Numbered from the stretch's first letter, positions 35,569 to 46,152 are shown. The stretch: 64,000 nucleotides of DNA from an uncultured Roseobacter sp. (GCF_947492555.1 NZ_CANLNE010000001.1:558001-622000), one strand, 5' to 3'. A program made the numbers and translations. The notes: generated by a model not told the origin, from the letters alone.

Positions 35569-37464
35569 ATGAACACCCTGCGGCTGGTTGTGTCGGACCC
35601 GGTGCCGGACCCGGATCTGTCAGCGCCCGCAATCACATATGAACCGATCGGCCGCATGCTTGTGGAACGGGGCAAGATTGCGCATAGCGATCTTGATCAT
35701 GCGCTGAAAATCCAGGGCCATATCGACGCGCCACTGGGTGAGATCATGGTGTCCGAAGGTCTGCTCAGCAAACGTGATGTGCTGGGTGCCCTGGCCGAGC
35801 AGTGCCACGCGCGCGGGGCCGATCTCGACCTTGAGCCGCCGGACCCCAGGATGGCCAAAACCCTGCCCGCCGAGGTTTGCCTGCGCCACGGGGTCGTGCC
35901 GTGGAAGCGGGACGGCTTGCGGATTCTCGTCGCCACCAGCAGCCCCTCGGATTTCTCGGCGCTCTGTCAAACAATGAAGCGGCGCGGCTTGTCGCTGTTC
36001 CCGGTGATCGTTGATGAGCTGCAAATTCAGTCACATTTGAGCCGCCTCTACGGCAACGAGCTGGCCCAAAAGGCGGAAACCCGTGTCGCCGACGTCGAAA
36101 GCTGCCGCACCTGGGGGACCCAGACGCAACATCGTGCGCTCTGGGCGTCTGCGGTCAGTGGCGTGCTGGCCGCCCTCCTTCTCCTTGCCCCGGCCTGGAC
36201 GGTCACGATCGGCGTTCTGTGGGCCGTGCTCACGCTCGCCATGACAACGGCTATGAAAGGCGCCGCCTTTTTCGCGCAGCTGACGCAAAAGCCCGCCCGG
36301 CCCCGCGCCAACTATGATCTGAGTTCCGCAAAGTTCCGTCTGCCGCGCGTCTCCGTCCTGGTGCCCCTGCTCAAGGAAAAGGAAATCGCCGGGCAGCTGA
36401 TTGCGCGGCTCAGCCGTCTGACCTATCCCAAATCACTGCTGAACGTGGTGCTGGTGCTGGAAGAAGGCGACGAAACAACGCGCGACACCATTGCCCGGAC
36501 CGAATTGCCCGATTGGATGAGCGTGATTGAAGTGCCCGGCGCCGGGGGCCTCACCACCAAGCCCCGCGCCCTGAACTACGCGCTGGATTTCTGTCGTGGC
36601 AGTATCATCGGCGTCTGGGACGCCGAAGACTGGCCGGAAGCGGATCAGATCGAGCGCGTGGTTACCCGGTTCAAGGAAGCCCCCAAGACTGTCGTCTGCC
36701 TGCAGGGCGTTCTGGACTACTACAATTCGCGCACGAACTGGCTGTCACGCTGTTTCACCATCGAATATGCAACATGGTGGCGGGTGATCCTGCCCGGCAT
36801 CGCCAAGCTGGGGCTGGTACTGCCCCTGGGTGGCACCACGCTGTTTTTCCGCCGCGAGGCGCTGGAGGAACTGGGCGGCTGGGATGCGCATAACGTCACC
36901 GAGGATGCGGACCTTGGTGTCCGTCTGGCCCGGCACGGCTACGTCACGGAACTGCTGCCAACGGTCACCCATGAAGAGGCCACAAGCCGCGCCTGGCCCT
37001 GGGTCCGGCAGCGTTCTCGCTGGCTCAAAGGGTTCATGATCACCTATTTCGTGCATATGCGGCACCCGGGGCAGCTGCTGCGTGACCTTGGTCTCAAGCG
37101 CTTTCTGGGGCTGCAGACCATCTTCCTCGCGACCTTTTCCCAGTTTGCGGCAGCACCGTTGCTGTGGTCCTTCTGGCTGACTGTTTTCGGCATGACCCAT
37201 CCGGTCGAACTCACCCTCGGGACACAAGTGCTCTGGACCTTCGTAGGAATATTCATCCTGTCCGAAGTCCTGAGCCTGACAATGAGCATCTATGCCGTTT
37301 CAGGCCGAGCGCACCGGCACCTGGTCAGTTTCGTGCCCACCATGATGTTCTATTTCACGCTGGGCGCCCTGGCCAGCTACAAGGCCTTGTGGGAAATGGT
37401 CCGCGATCCGTTCTTTTGGGACAAAACCCAGCACGGCGTCTCTCACCAGACTGACCCGCGCTAG
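35569..37464 (+). CDS. MshEN-type cyclic-di-GMP module fused to family 2 glycosyltransferase
   Basis: A 631-residue inner-membrane protein. Residues 26-78 fit the MshEN (T2SSE N-terminal) cyclic-di-GMP-binding layout: two 24-residue repeats (26-49 and 55-78), each ending in Gln, with a 5-residue spacer. The repeats begin PIG and PLG instead of the usual RLG, which may weaken ligand binding. Two hydrophobic segments (about 191-226) follow, then a GT2 domain with the DAED motif at 351-354, TEDADLG at 444-450 and QRSRW at 481-485, and C-terminal membrane helices (about 515-605). It probably polymerises or transfers a sugar to an exopolysaccharide under cyclic-di-GMP control. It overlaps the convergent GntR gene by four bases. 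Confidence 0.88.
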   Translation: MNTLRLVVSDPVPDPDLSAPAITYEPIGRMLVERGKIAHSDLDHALKIQGHIDAPLGEIMVSEGLLSKRDVLGALAEQCHARGADLDLEPPDPRMAKTLPAEVCLRHGVVPWKRDGLRILVATSSPSDFSALCQTMKRRGLSLFPVIVDELQIQSHLSRLYGNELAQKAETRVADVESCRTWGTQTQHRALWASAVSGVLAALLLLAPAWTVTIGVLWAVLTLAMTTAMKGAAFFAQLTQKPARPRANYDLSSAKFRLPRVSVLVPLLKEKEIAGQLIARLSRLTYPKSLLNVVLVLEEGDETTRDTIARTELPDWMSVIEVPGAGGLTTKPRALNYALDFCRGSIIGVWDAEDWPEADQIERVVTRFKEAPKTVVCLQGVLDYYNSRTNWLSRCFTIEYATWWRVILPGIAKLGLVLPLGGTTLFFRREALEELGGWDAHNVTEDADLGVRLARHGYVTELLPTVTHEEATSRAWPWVRQRSRWLKGFMITYFVHMRHPGQLLRDLGLKRFLGLQTIFLATFSQFAAAPLLWSFWLTVFGMTHPVELTLGTQVLWTFVGIFILSEVLSLTMSIYAVSGRAHRHLVSFVPTMMFYFTLGALASYKALWEMVRDPFFWDKTQHGVSHQTDPR

Positions 37465-38138
37465 GCCTCTTCTTCGCGCCGCGCCGCATCCTGCTTCAGC
37501 CGCGTCATGAAGGCAACCGAGATGTGTTCCCGCAACGCCCGATCGGCCCCCTCGGCGTCTTTCGTTTCGATCGCGCTGACAATCGCATCATGTTCCGCCT
37601 GCGCAATCGCGCCACGCCCGTCCACGGCGAGCGACGTGGTCGCCATTAGCGCCATGGTGCGGTGCACAAGGTCAAGCTGTTGCACCAGATAGCGGTTATG
37701 AGAGGCCAGATGGATCTGCTTATGAAAGCGTCGATTGGCGCGCGCCAGTGCTGCCGGGTTCTTGGTCAGCGCGTTGTCCGCCTCGACCATATCCCGCAGA
37801 ATGCGCACTTCCTCATCCGTCGCATGCTGAGCGGCAAGCCGTGCAGCCAGCCCTTCCAGCTCACGCCGCACCACGTAAAGCTCGGCCATCTGGTTGTGAT
37901 CGAGCGACGCTACAATCAGGCTGCGCCCGTCCCGCGACAGCAGCGATTGTGTCTCCAGCCGTTGCAAGGCCTCGCGGATCGGGGTGCGCGACACGCCGAA
38001 ACGTTCCGCCAGCTCGCTTTCCACCAAGCGGTCACCGGGGCGATAGACGCCCAGATCGATGGCATCGAGGATCATTGAATACGCGTCGGTCTGCTGTGCT
38101 TTCTGCAAGCCCATGTCGGCGGCCTTTTTCAAAGTCAT
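37461..38138 (-). CDS. GntR family regulator (FadR/FCD type)
   Basis: A 225-residue repressor or activator. The winged helix at about 15-85 (DLGVYRPGDRLVESELAERF, then GVSRTPIREALQRLETQSLL) is followed by an all-helical FCD ligand-binding domain (LYVVRRELEGLAARLAAQ; NRRFHKQIHLASHNRYL; AEHDAIVSAIETKDAEGADRA). Histidines in FHKQIH, EHDAI and REHI could bind a metal that helps hold an acid ligand, as in other FCD proteins. The target is unknown. Its end overlaps the end of the glycosyltransferase gene. Confidence 0.9.
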   Translation of the reverse strand: MTLKKAADMGLQKAQQTDAYSMILDAIDLGVYRPGDRLVESELAERFGVSRTPIREALQRLETQSLLSRDGRSLIVASLDHNQMAELYVVRRELEGLAARLAAQHATDEEVRILRDMVEADNALTKNPAALARANRRFHKQIHLASHNRYLVQQLDLVHRTMALMATTSLAVDGRGAIAQAEHDAIVSAIETKDAEGADRALREHISVAFMTRLKQDAARREEEA

Positions 38139-38219
38139 TTCGCTACACTAACGACCCGGTGTAGTCCCGCGCAACCCCGCGCCCTTGTGTGCCGGTGAAT
38201 GAGGTTCTAGGAAAGCGCC

Positions 38220-38864
38220 ATGCCCAAAGCCGCCTTCACTAACGTTCAGACATGGGTCTTTGACCTCGACCACACGCTCTACCCGCCCTCGGCGCGGCTC
38301 TTCGATCTGATCGAAGTGCGCATGACGGCCTATGTGATGGAGGCGCTCAAGGTCGATCACGCCGAGGCGGACCGCCTGCGCAAACACTATTGGGCGACCC
38401 ATGGCACCACTCTCGCCGGGCTGATGCGGGAACACGACTTGGATCCGGGCCCTTACCTCACGGACGTGCATGACATCCCGATGGACAGCCTGACGCCAGA
38501 TCCGGTTCTGGCCGGGCAAATCAAATCGCTGCCCGGTCGCCGGATCGTCTACACCAACGGCTGTGCCCCCTATGCGGAACGCGTTCTGGAAGCCCGCGGG
38601 CTGGACGGTATCTTTGACGCGGTCTACGGGGTCGAGCACGCAGACTTTCACCCCAAGCCCGATCACGCGGCCTTTGACAAGGTGTTCCGTACGGATGGCC
38701 TGGTCCCGGAAAACGCCGCGATGTTCGAAGATGATGCACGCAATCTTAAGGTTCCCCATGCGATGGGTCTGCGCACGGTACACGTCGCAGAAACGCACGA
38801 ACCAAGCGCGCATATACAGTTTCATACCGATGACCTGAGCGGTTTTCTCGCCCGCCTGATCTGA
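38220..38864 (+). CDS. Pyrimidine 5'-nucleotidase (HAD family)
   Basis: A 214-residue HAD-superfamily phosphatase. Motif I is TWVFDLDHTLYPPSARLFDL (nucleophile Asp and general-acid Asp in DLDHT). Motif II Thr lies in RIVYTNGC, a Lys in PKPDHAAFDKV gives motif III, and FEDDARNL gives motif IV. This matches the SDT1/PHM8-like pyrimidine nucleotidases common in Rhodobacterales, which hydrolyse UMP or CMP. It is divergent from the GntR gene, with an 81-base gap. Whether GntR controls it cannot be told. Confidence 0.9.
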   Translation: MPKAAFTNVQTWVFDLDHTLYPPSARLFDLIEVRMTAYVMEALKVDHAEADRLRKHYWATHGTTLAGLMREHDLDPGPYLTDVHDIPMDSLTPDPVLAGQIKSLPGRRIVYTNGCAPYAERVLEARGLDGIFDAVYGVEHADFHPKPDHAAFDKVFRTDGLVPENAAMFEDDARNLKVPHAMGLRTVHVAETHEPSAHIQFHTDDLSGFLARLI

Positions 38865-38944
38865 ACGACCTGCGACAATCGGGCCTCTGTGAAAACTGTC
38901 CTTGGCACCTATCTGTCCCGGTAATGCCGATCAAGGAGCCTCAT

Positions 38945-39193
38945 ATGTCCGCTGCTGCCCACATCCACGCCCTGCCCTTCTGGCAACGGCTGTTTTTCAA
39001 AATTCCCGTGCTGGGCTGGGTGGCCCGCGATCTGCTGTTTGGTGACAAGAACAACGTCTGGTTTGCGCTCATTGGTTTTGTCAGCCTCTGGATGAGTTCC
39101 GCGCTGACCTTTGGCCTGCCGGGTCTTTATCTGCCTGCCGTCGCCATGGTCCCGGTCGTCTTTCTGCTGCTCTTGTTGATCACCAAAGGCTGA
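38945..39193 (+). CDS. Small inner-membrane protein of unknown function
   Basis: An 82-residue protein with two hydrophobic segments (about 38-55 and 58-80), a basic amphipathic N-terminal helix (PFWQRLFFKIPVLGWVARDLL) and short loops. It has a strong AAGGAG site 6 bases before ATG 38945; an upstream in-frame ATG at 38924 lies before that site and is not favoured. I do not recognise the family. It lies between the HAD gene and the ubiquinone-type hydroxylase on the same strand. Confidence 0.75.
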   Translation: MSAAAHIHALPFWQRLFFKIPVLGWVARDLLFGDKNNVWFALIGFVSLWMSSALTFGLPGLYLPAVAMVPVVFLLLLLITKG

Positions 39194-39254
39194 CCCGGCC
39201 ACTGGTCAAAGACACGCCGCGGAATTACGGTGCCACCCAGGAGGCGGAGCATGC

Positions 39255-40475
39255 ATGGCTGACCAAAAATGCGACATCTTTATCTCCGGCGGTGGGATTG
39301 CCGGGCTGACGGCAGCCGCCGCTTTTGGCACCGCCGGTTTCGACGTCATCTGCATCGACCCGGCCCCGCCCGTGACCGAACGCGCGGCAACGGGCGCAGA
39401 CATGCGCACAACCGCGATGCTGCAACCGGCCCGCAGGGTTTTGCAAGCCGCTGGCCTCTGGGAAAAGCTGGAGCCCCATGCCTCAGCCCTTCAGATCATG
39501 CGCATCGTCGACGCGGGCGGCGCGGAACCGGAACCGCGGCTCACACGTGACTTTGACGCCGCTGATCTGTCTGACCAGCCCTTTGGCTGGAACTTTCCCA
39601 ACTGGCTACTGCGCCGGGAAATCATGTCCAGGCTCGACGAGCTCCCGAATGTGCACTTTCACGCGGGGCTTGGGGCCAAGACGCTGTTTACCCGCGAAAG
39701 CGAAGCCCGTGTGGGGCTGAGCGATGGGACGCGCCTGCGGACCAGGCTGGTGATCGCTGCGGATGGGCGGAACTCACCGATGCGGCAAGCCGCCGGGATT
39801 GACGTGCGCACCACCCGCTACGGGCAAAAGGCGCTTGCCTTTGCGGTGACCCACCCGATCCCGCATGAGAATGTCTCCACCGAAATTCACCGGACGGGTG
39901 GCCCCTTCACACTGGTGCCGTTGCCGGATCAGCAGGGTCTGCCCTGCTCTGCCGTGGTCTGGATGGATGACGGGCCGCTGTCGCAAGCGCGCCATGACAT
40001 GGATGTGGCCGCCTTCGAGGCCGAGATGTCCGACCGCAGCTGTCACCTTTTTGGCCCGCTGACGCTGGCCTCGCCGCGCAGCATCTGGCCCATCATCAGC
40101 CAGCAGGCCACACACCTGTCCGGGGAGCGTCTGGCGCTGATCGCGGAGGCGGCGCATGTTGTCCCCCCCATCGGCGCACAGGGGTTGAACATGAGCCTTG
40201 CCGATACCGCAACACTGTTGTCTCTCGCGCAGGAACGGCCCGAAGGTCTTGGTGACCGCCGGATGCTCGATGCCTATCACAAGGCCCGCTACAGTGATAT
40301 TGCGCTGCGGGTGCAGGGGATTGACCTGCTGAACCGTGCCAGCCAGATGCGGGCGCCCCTGCTGAGGGACGCTCGGGCTGCGGGGCTGAACGCGCTTTAT
40401 TCTCTGGCCCCGGTCCGCAAGACGCTGATGCAGATGGGACTGGGTGTGAAAGCCGCCAGCGCTCAGAGTACCTGA
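39255..40475 (+). CDS. UbiH/UbiF-family FAD-dependent hydroxylase
   Basis: A 406-residue flavoprotein monooxygenase of the ubiquinone-hydroxylase family. The FAD-binding beta-alpha-beta motif is at the N-terminus (IFISGGGIAGLTAAAAFG), the DG-type motif is VIAADGRNSPMRQAAGI, and the GD-type motif region is LALIAEAAHVVPPIGAQG. It probably hydroxylates the ubiquinone ring. Which position (C5, C6 or C1) cannot be decided by eye. An AGGAGGCGGAGC region precedes the ATG. Its last 13 bases overlap the end of the convergent aminotransferase gene. Confidence 0.9.
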   Translation: MADQKCDIFISGGGIAGLTAAAAFGTAGFDVICIDPAPPVTERAATGADMRTTAMLQPARRVLQAAGLWEKLEPHASALQIMRIVDAGGAEPEPRLTRDFDAADLSDQPFGWNFPNWLLRREIMSRLDELPNVHFHAGLGAKTLFTRESEARVGLSDGTRLRTRLVIAADGRNSPMRQAAGIDVRTTRYGQKALAFAVTHPIPHENVSTEIHRTGGPFTLVPLPDQQGLPCSAVVWMDDGPLSQARHDMDVAAFEAEMSDRSCHLFGPLTLASPRSIWPIISQQATHLSGERLALIAEAAHVVPPIGAQGLNMSLADTATLLSLAQERPEGLGDRRMLDAYHKARYSDIALRVQGIDLLNRASQMRAPLLRDARAAGLNALYSLAPVRKTLMQMGLGVKAASAQST

Positions 40476-41590
40476 TCGATCACGCGTTTCAGACGGCCAA
40501 GCGTGCCATCCACATCATAGAGCTTGTCCAACCCGAAGAGCCCGAGGCGGAAGGTTCTGAAATCCGCAGGCTCATCGCATTGCAGCGGGACCCCGGCGGC
40601 AATCTGCATCCCTTCGGCGGCGAATTTCTTGCCGTTCTGGATGTCCGGATCGCCGGTGTAGCTGACCACCACACCGGGCGCGCCATAGCCATCGGCAGCC
40701 ACGGACACGATGCCCTTATCCGCCAGCATCGCGCGCACGGAATCTCCCAGCCGCCACTGCGCCTCGCGCAGGCGGTCGAACCCGTATTCCCTGGTCTCCA
40801 GCATCGTGTCGCGGAAAGCGCGCAGCGCATCCGTCGGCATGGTCGCGTGATATGCGTGGCCACCGTCTTCATAGGCCTTCATGATGCTGCGCCACTTGCC
40901 CAGATCAATCGCAAAACTGTCAGACTGGGTGTCGGCCAGACGTGCCTCTGCCCGCGCGGACATCATCACCAGCCCTGCGGAGGGGGACGCCGACCACCCC
41001 TTTTGCGGTGCCGAGATCAGCACATCGACCCCCAGTTTGCGCATATCCACCCAGGCACAGCCCGAGGCGATGCAATCCAACACCATCAGCGCCCCGACCT
41101 CATGCGCGGCGGCGGCCATCGCAGCGATGTAGTCATCCGGCAGGATCACGCCAGCGCTTGTCTCTACGTGCGGGGCAAAAACCACATCCGGTTTCTGCGC
41201 GGCGATGGTTTCCACCACTTCCTCGATCGGGGCAGGCGTGAAAGGCGACGGCGTTGCATTGCCGTTTTGGCGGGCTTTCAACACGGTCGTATTTGCCGTC
41301 ACGCCGCCGGTTTCGAAAATCTGGCTCCAGCGGTAGGAGAACCAACCGTTGCGCACGACCACCACTTCGGCGTTGCGGGCAAACTGCCGGGCAACCGCCT
41401 CCATGCCATAGGTGCCGCCGCCGGGAATGATCGCAACCGCGTCTGCGGCGTAAACTTCTTTCAACATCGATGAGATGTCGTTCATGACCTGCTGGAATGC
41501 CGCACTCATGGAATTCAGCGACCGATCGGTAAAGACCACCGAGAATTCTTCCAATCCCATTGGATCAACCGTGTCGAGCAGTGCAGCCAT
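40463..41590 (-). CDS. Class V PLP-dependent aminotransferase
   Basis: A 375-residue enzyme of the alanine/serine-glyoxylate aminotransferase branch. The PLP lysine sits in LISAPQKGWSASPSAG. An Asp that stacks with the cofactor lies in ALMVLDCIASG, and a VAIIPGGGTYGMEAVARQF segment forms the phosphate-binding loop. It probably transfers an amino group between a small amino acid and glyoxylate or another 2-oxo acid. The family cannot be narrowed by eye. It is divergent from nothing close and convergent with the ubiquinone-type hydroxylase, overlapping by 13 bases. Confidence 0.88.
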   Translation of the reverse strand: MAALLDTVDPMGLEEFSVVFTDRSLNSMSAAFQQVMNDISSMLKEVYAADAVAIIPGGGTYGMEAVARQFARNAEVVVVRNGWFSYRWSQIFETGGVTANTTVLKARQNGNATPSPFTPAPIEEVVETIAAQKPDVVFAPHVETSAGVILPDDYIAAMAAAAHEVGALMVLDCIASGCAWVDMRKLGVDVLISAPQKGWSASPSAGLVMMSARAEARLADTQSDSFAIDLGKWRSIMKAYEDGGHAYHATMPTDALRAFRDTMLETREYGFDRLREAQWRLGDSVRAMLADKGIVSVAADGYGAPGVVVSYTGDPDIQNGKKFAAEGMQIAAGVPLQCDEPADFRTFRLGLFGLDKLYDVDGTLGRLKRVIDQVL

Positions 41591-41716
41591 GATGATATCT
41601 CCCTAATCTGGCGTCAGACCTAGCCTGTCGCAGAGGGCTTGGCAAAGTCTACTTGGGTATACAAGCATGGCCTCCGGGCAGGGCTTGCAGCCAATAGGAA
41701 ACCCGCGACGCCGACC

Positions 41717-42175
41717 TTAGGCAATCGGGCCCGCGCGCCGCTCTTCGCTGAGCAGCACATTCGCCTCGACCTCGCCCACGCCCGGCAAAGTCATGATCCG
41801 CCGCCGCAGCACCCGTTCGAAATCCGGCAGGTCCCGCGCGACAACGCGGAGCCGGTAGTCATAAAGGCCAAGGATATGCTCCACCCGCTGCACTTCGGGA
41901 ATGGCGCTGACGGCGCGCTCGAAATCCTCAAGGCTCACCCTGCCTTTTGTCGCCAGTTTCACGCCCAGAAACACCGTAACGCCGAACCCAAGCTTTTCCG
42001 CGTTCAGCCGAAGCCGCCGTCCCGTCAAGATACCGGCCGTCTCCAGCTTTCGGATACGGCGCCAGGTTGCCGGTTGCGACAAGCTCAGCCTGCGCCCCAA
42101 GGCGCCCGCACTTTGTGTTGCATCCAGCGCCAGGGCGCGCAGTAAGGCCCGGTCCAGATCATCCAGATCGATCAT
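41717..42175 (-). CDS. Lrp/AsnC family regulator (downstream of pair)
   Basis: A 152-residue Lrp-type regulator. The N-terminal HTH is LDDLDRALLRALALDATQSA and RRLSLSQPATWRRIRKLETAGIL. A C-terminal RAM domain (FLGVKLATKGRVSLEDFERA; VEHILGLYDYRLRVVARDL) binds amino acids and forms octamers. Its ATG overlaps the stop of the first Lrp gene (ATGA), so both are translated together and may form mixed assemblies. The divergent ilvC gene is the obvious candidate target. Confidence 0.9.
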   Translation of the reverse strand: MIDLDDLDRALLRALALDATQSAGALGRRLSLSQPATWRRIRKLETAGILTGRRLRLNAEKLGFGVTVFLGVKLATKGRVSLEDFERAVSAIPEVQRVEHILGLYDYRLRVVARDLPDFERVLRRRIMTLPGVGEVEANVLLSEERRAGPIA

Positions 42176-42627
42176 AGCGGCAGCGCCTCTTCATCCTTGA
42201 TCTGCGCGATCTGCATCAACGCCTCGATATCGGCGATATGTGGCAAGGTCAGAACGCGGCGACGGTAGATGTCCTGATAATGCGGCATGTCACGGGCGAT
42301 GATGTTCAGCCGCACGTCCACCCGACCCAGGAAGGTCTGGATTTCGGTAACCTCGGGCACCGCGCGCGCGGCTTCAATGAAGTCGTCAAAGGCGCGGGCC
42401 TGTGTCTTGTCCAGCGTGATGCGCAGCGAGACCTCAACTGCATATCCCAACGCGGCCCAGTCGATCACGGCACTGATGCCTTCGATCACGCCGATCTCCT
42501 GCATCCGGGTCAGGCGCCGGGCTGCTTTGCCGGAAGTAATTCCAACCCGCTCGGCTAACTCGGCAGGGCTGAGGCTGGCATCTGACTGCCAGTGGCGCAG
42601 GAGGCGTCTGTCAACATCGTCAAGCAT
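42172..42627 (-). CDS. Lrp/AsnC family regulator (upstream of pair)
   Basis: A 151-residue Lrp-type regulator. The HTH is LDDVDRRLLRHWQSDASLSP and GITSGKAARRLTRMQEIGVI. The C-terminal RAM domain has YAVEVSLRITLDKTQARAFD and IQTFLGRVDVRLNIIARDMPHY. It overlaps the second Lrp gene by four bases. An AT-rich inverted repeat lies 10-38 bases upstream of its start codon and may be an operator for autoregulation or for control of ilvC, which begins 137 bases away on the other strand. Confidence 0.9.
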   Translation of the reverse strand: MLDDVDRRLLRHWQSDASLSPAELAERVGITSGKAARRLTRMQEIGVIEGISAVIDWAALGYAVEVSLRITLDKTQARAFDDFIEAARAVPEVTEIQTFLGRVDVRLNIIARDMPHYQDIYRRRVLTLPHIADIEALMQIAQIKDEEALPL

Positions 42628-42636
42628 GAATTTTAC

Positions 42637-42665
42637 GAAATTTCATTTTTCAAAGAATGAATTTC
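42637..42665. promoter_or_regulatory. AT-rich inverted repeat before the Lrp pair
   Basis: GAAATTTCATT at 42637-42647 and AATGAATTTC at 42656-42665 form a near-perfect inverted repeat (one base longer on the left) in the divergent gap between the Lrp pair and ilvC. Lrp-family sites are AT-rich and weakly palindromic, so this fits as a candidate operator. Confidence 0.4.
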
Positions 42666-42694
42666 CCGAACAAACTGAAAATCGTCGCTCCTGA

Positions 42695-43786
<1,092 letters not shown>

Positions 43787-43835
43787 TCCTTCGATCCGGA
43801 TCGAAACATATTCAGATCCGAACACGCTAGCTTGA

Positions 43836-43863
43836 ACGGGGCGGAGATTTTCGCCCCGTTTTT
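43836..43863 (+). terminator. Intrinsic terminator of ilvC
   Basis: ACGGGGCG (43836-43843) pairs with CGCCCCGT (43852-43859) around an 8-base loop and is followed by TTTT. It lies 49 bases after the ilvC stop and 14 bases before the start of the DMT transporter gene, so it may also affect read-through into that gene. Confidence 0.85.
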
Positions 43864-43876
43864 CAGGAATACTCAC

Positions 43877-44797
43877 ATGACCGCGCGCTCCGACATCACA
43901 CTCAAAAGCTGGCTGATGGTCGGTATCCTGGGGTTCACCTGGGGTGGCACCTTTCTGGTGACCGAGATCGCGCTGGAAGGGTTGACGCCGTTCTGGCTTG
44001 CGGCGGGTCGTATCGGCTTTGCCGCCCTGCTCATGACCGCCATCTGGGCAACCTTGGGCTTTCGCCTGTTCGAGGCCCCGGCGACGCGCGGCGATTGGGC
44101 GGCTGCAACGGTCATCGGAGGGCTTAGCTCAGCCGTGCCCTTCATGTTGCTGGCCTGGGGCCAGCAATTCGTAACCTCCGGGTTTGCGGGGGTGTCCATG
44201 GCTGCGGTCGCCCTGATCGTCCTGCCGCTTGCGCATTTTCTGGTGCCCGGTGAAGCGCTCACCCTGCGCAAGAGTCTGGGCTTCGTCATCGGGTTCGTCG
44301 GTGTCTGCGTGCTGATTGGCGCGCAGGCCTTCGAGACAACGGGCGCGTCAATGGAACCGGCAGGCAGGATGGCCTGCCTCGGGGCGGCGTCCTGTTATGC
44401 CGTATCTTCAATCTTGATGCGCCGTTTGCCGCCGGTGGATACCATCGGGCTGTCAACGGTGCTCTTGTTGATCGGCGCCATGATCGTCTTGCCGATGGCT
44501 TTGATTGTGGAGGGGCCACCCCCCTTGCCGGATCGCAAGACGATCATCGTCGTCGTTTTGCTAGGTCTCATCCCGACCGCAGCGGCAAATTTGCTGCGCG
44601 TGCTCGTGGTGCGCGGGGCCGGGCCGGTGTTCATGTCGCTAACCAACTACCAAGTGCCCATCTGGTCGGTGGTCCTCGGCGCCCTGATCCTGGGCGAACC
44701 ACTGCCACCATCGCTGTTGTGGGCCCTTGTACTGATCCTGGCCGGCGTTGGATTGAGTCAATACGGTGCGCTCAGACGGCTTTTTTCAAAAAAGTAG
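43877..44797 (+). CDS. DMT transporter (EamA/RhaT family)
   Basis: A 306-residue inner-membrane protein with ten hydrophobic helices arranged as two EamA repeats. Typical features are GILGFTWGGTFLVTEIALEGLTPFWLAAGR at the start and PVFMSLTNYQVPIWSVVLGALILGEPLPPS near the end. It is likely a metabolite or amino-acid exporter. The substrate is unknown. ATG 43877 has an AGGA site 8 bases upstream and is preferred over TTG 43832, which would fall inside the ilvC terminator. It is convergent with glmM, 8 bases away. Confidence 0.9.
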   Translation: MTARSDITLKSWLMVGILGFTWGGTFLVTEIALEGLTPFWLAAGRIGFAALLMTAIWATLGFRLFEAPATRGDWAAATVIGGLSSAVPFMLLAWGQQFVTSGFAGVSMAAVALIVLPLAHFLVPGEALTLRKSLGFVIGFVGVCVLIGAQAFETTGASMEPAGRMACLGAASCYAVSSILMRRLPPVDTIGLSTVLLLIGAMIVLPMALIVEGPPPLPDRKTIIVVVLLGLIPTAAANLLRVLVVRGAGPVFMSLTNYQVPIWSVVLGALILGEPLPPSLLWALVLILAGVGLSQYGALRRLFSKK

Positions 44798-44805
44798 GGC
44801 CATTG

Positions 44806-46152
44806 CTAAACAGAGACGGCGTCTGCCACTGCCTCGACCACACGATCAACGGCGCGCTCCATCAGGTCCGCGTCCTCATGCTCTGCCATGACCCGCACCA
44901 GGGGTTCCGTGCCCGATTTCCGGATCAACAGGCGTCCTCGTCCGGCCAGATCGGCCTCGGCCTGGGTAATTGCTGCTTTTACATTCTCAACTTCAAGCGG
45001 GGTTTGACCCACAGAAAACCGCACGTTCTTAAGTAATTGCGGGATCGGCTCAAAGTTATCCAGAAGCGCGCTGGCAGGCTGCCCGGAGCGCATCATTTCA
45101 CCCAGAAACTGCAGGCCAGCCATCAGGCCATCGCCTGTGGTGGCATAATCCGACATCACGATGTGCCCGGATTGCTCGCCACCCAGGTTAAAACCGCCCG
45201 TGCGCATGCGCTCCACAACGTAGCGGTCCCCGACCGCCGTGCGTTCCAGCCGCAGCCCCTTGTCGGTCAAAAAATGCTCCAGCCCAAGGTTGGACATGAC
45301 GGTTGCAACCAAGGCGTCATTGGCCAATCGGCCTTCAGCCGCCCATCGCGACGCCATAAGCGCCATGAATTGATCGCCGTCTCCCACCGTACCACGCTCA
45401 TCGAGCAGGATAACCCGATCCGCATCGCCATCGAGGCAAATGCCGACATCCGCGCCATGCGCCACAACCGTTTCCGCAGCCATCTGCGGATGTGTGGAGC
45501 CACAGCCATCGTTGATGTTGTGCCCATTCGGCGCCACACCCACCGGAATGACGGTCGCTCCCAATTCCCACAAGGCCTCCGGTGCGACGCGATATGCGGC
45601 CCCGTTAGCGCAATCCACCACGACTTTAAGACCGTCCAGTAACTGCTGACGAGGAAAAGAAGATTTCACGCGTTCAATATAGCGGAAACGCCCGTCGTCA
45701 ATCCGCTTTGCGCGCCCGATATCGGAGGCTTCAGCGGAATTGACGCCTTCGGCAATAATGCCCTCGATCTCCGCTTCCATCTGATCGGACAGCTTGTAGC
45801 CGTCCGGACCAAAGAACTTGATCCCGTTGTCGATCGCCGGGTTGTGGCTCGCCGAGATCATCACCCCAAGATCAGCCCGCATCGACCGTGTCAAAAGACC
45901 CACAGCAGGCGTTGGCACCGGCCCCAGGAGCAACACGTTCATACCCGTCGAGGTCAGGCCCGCCGTCAGCGCGTTTTCAAACATATAGCCCGACAGGCGC
46001 GTGTCCTTGCCGATCACCACCCGGTGCACGCTCGATCCGTCCCGGCTGAAATAGCGCCCGACAGCGGCCCCAATACGCAGGGCCATCTCCGCCGTCATCG
46101 GATGCGTGTTGGCGGTGCCGCGCACCCCGTCTGTTCCAAAGAGCTTATCCAT
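44806..46152 (-). CDS. glmM: Phosphoglucosamine mutase
   Basis: A 448-residue enzyme making glucosamine-1-phosphate for UDP-GlcNAc and cell-wall synthesis. It starts [20 protein letters not shown], the phosphoserine loop is [18 protein letters not shown], the metal-binding loop is [11 protein letters not shown], and the phosphate-binding C-terminal loop is [12 protein letters not shown]. The conserved start is Met at 46152; a longer frame to 46239 reads into folP sequence. Its start overlaps the end of folP by eight bases, so the genes folB, folP and glmM are probably one transcription unit. Confidence 0.97.
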   Translation of the reverse strand: MDKLFGTDGVRGTANTHPMTAEMALRIGAAVGRYFSRDGSSVHRVVIGKDTRLSGYMFENALTAGLTSTGMNVLLLGPVPTPAVGLLTRSMRADLGVMISASHNPAIDNGIKFFGPDGYKLSDQMEAEIEGIIAEGVNSAEASDIGRAKRIDDGRFRYIERVKSSFPRQQLLDGLKVVVDCANGAAYRVAPEALWELGATVIPVGVAPNGHNINDGCGSTHPQMAAETVVAHGADVGICLDGDADRVILLDERGTVGDGDQFMALMASRWAAEGRLANDALVATVMSNLGLEHFLTDKGLRLERTAVGDRYVVERMRTGGFNLGGEQSGHIVMSDYATTGDGLMAGLQFLGEMMRSGQPASALLDNFEPIPQLLKNVRFSVGQTPLEVENVKAAITQAEADLAGRGRLLIRKSGTEPLVRVMAEHEDADLMERAVDRVVEAVADAVSV

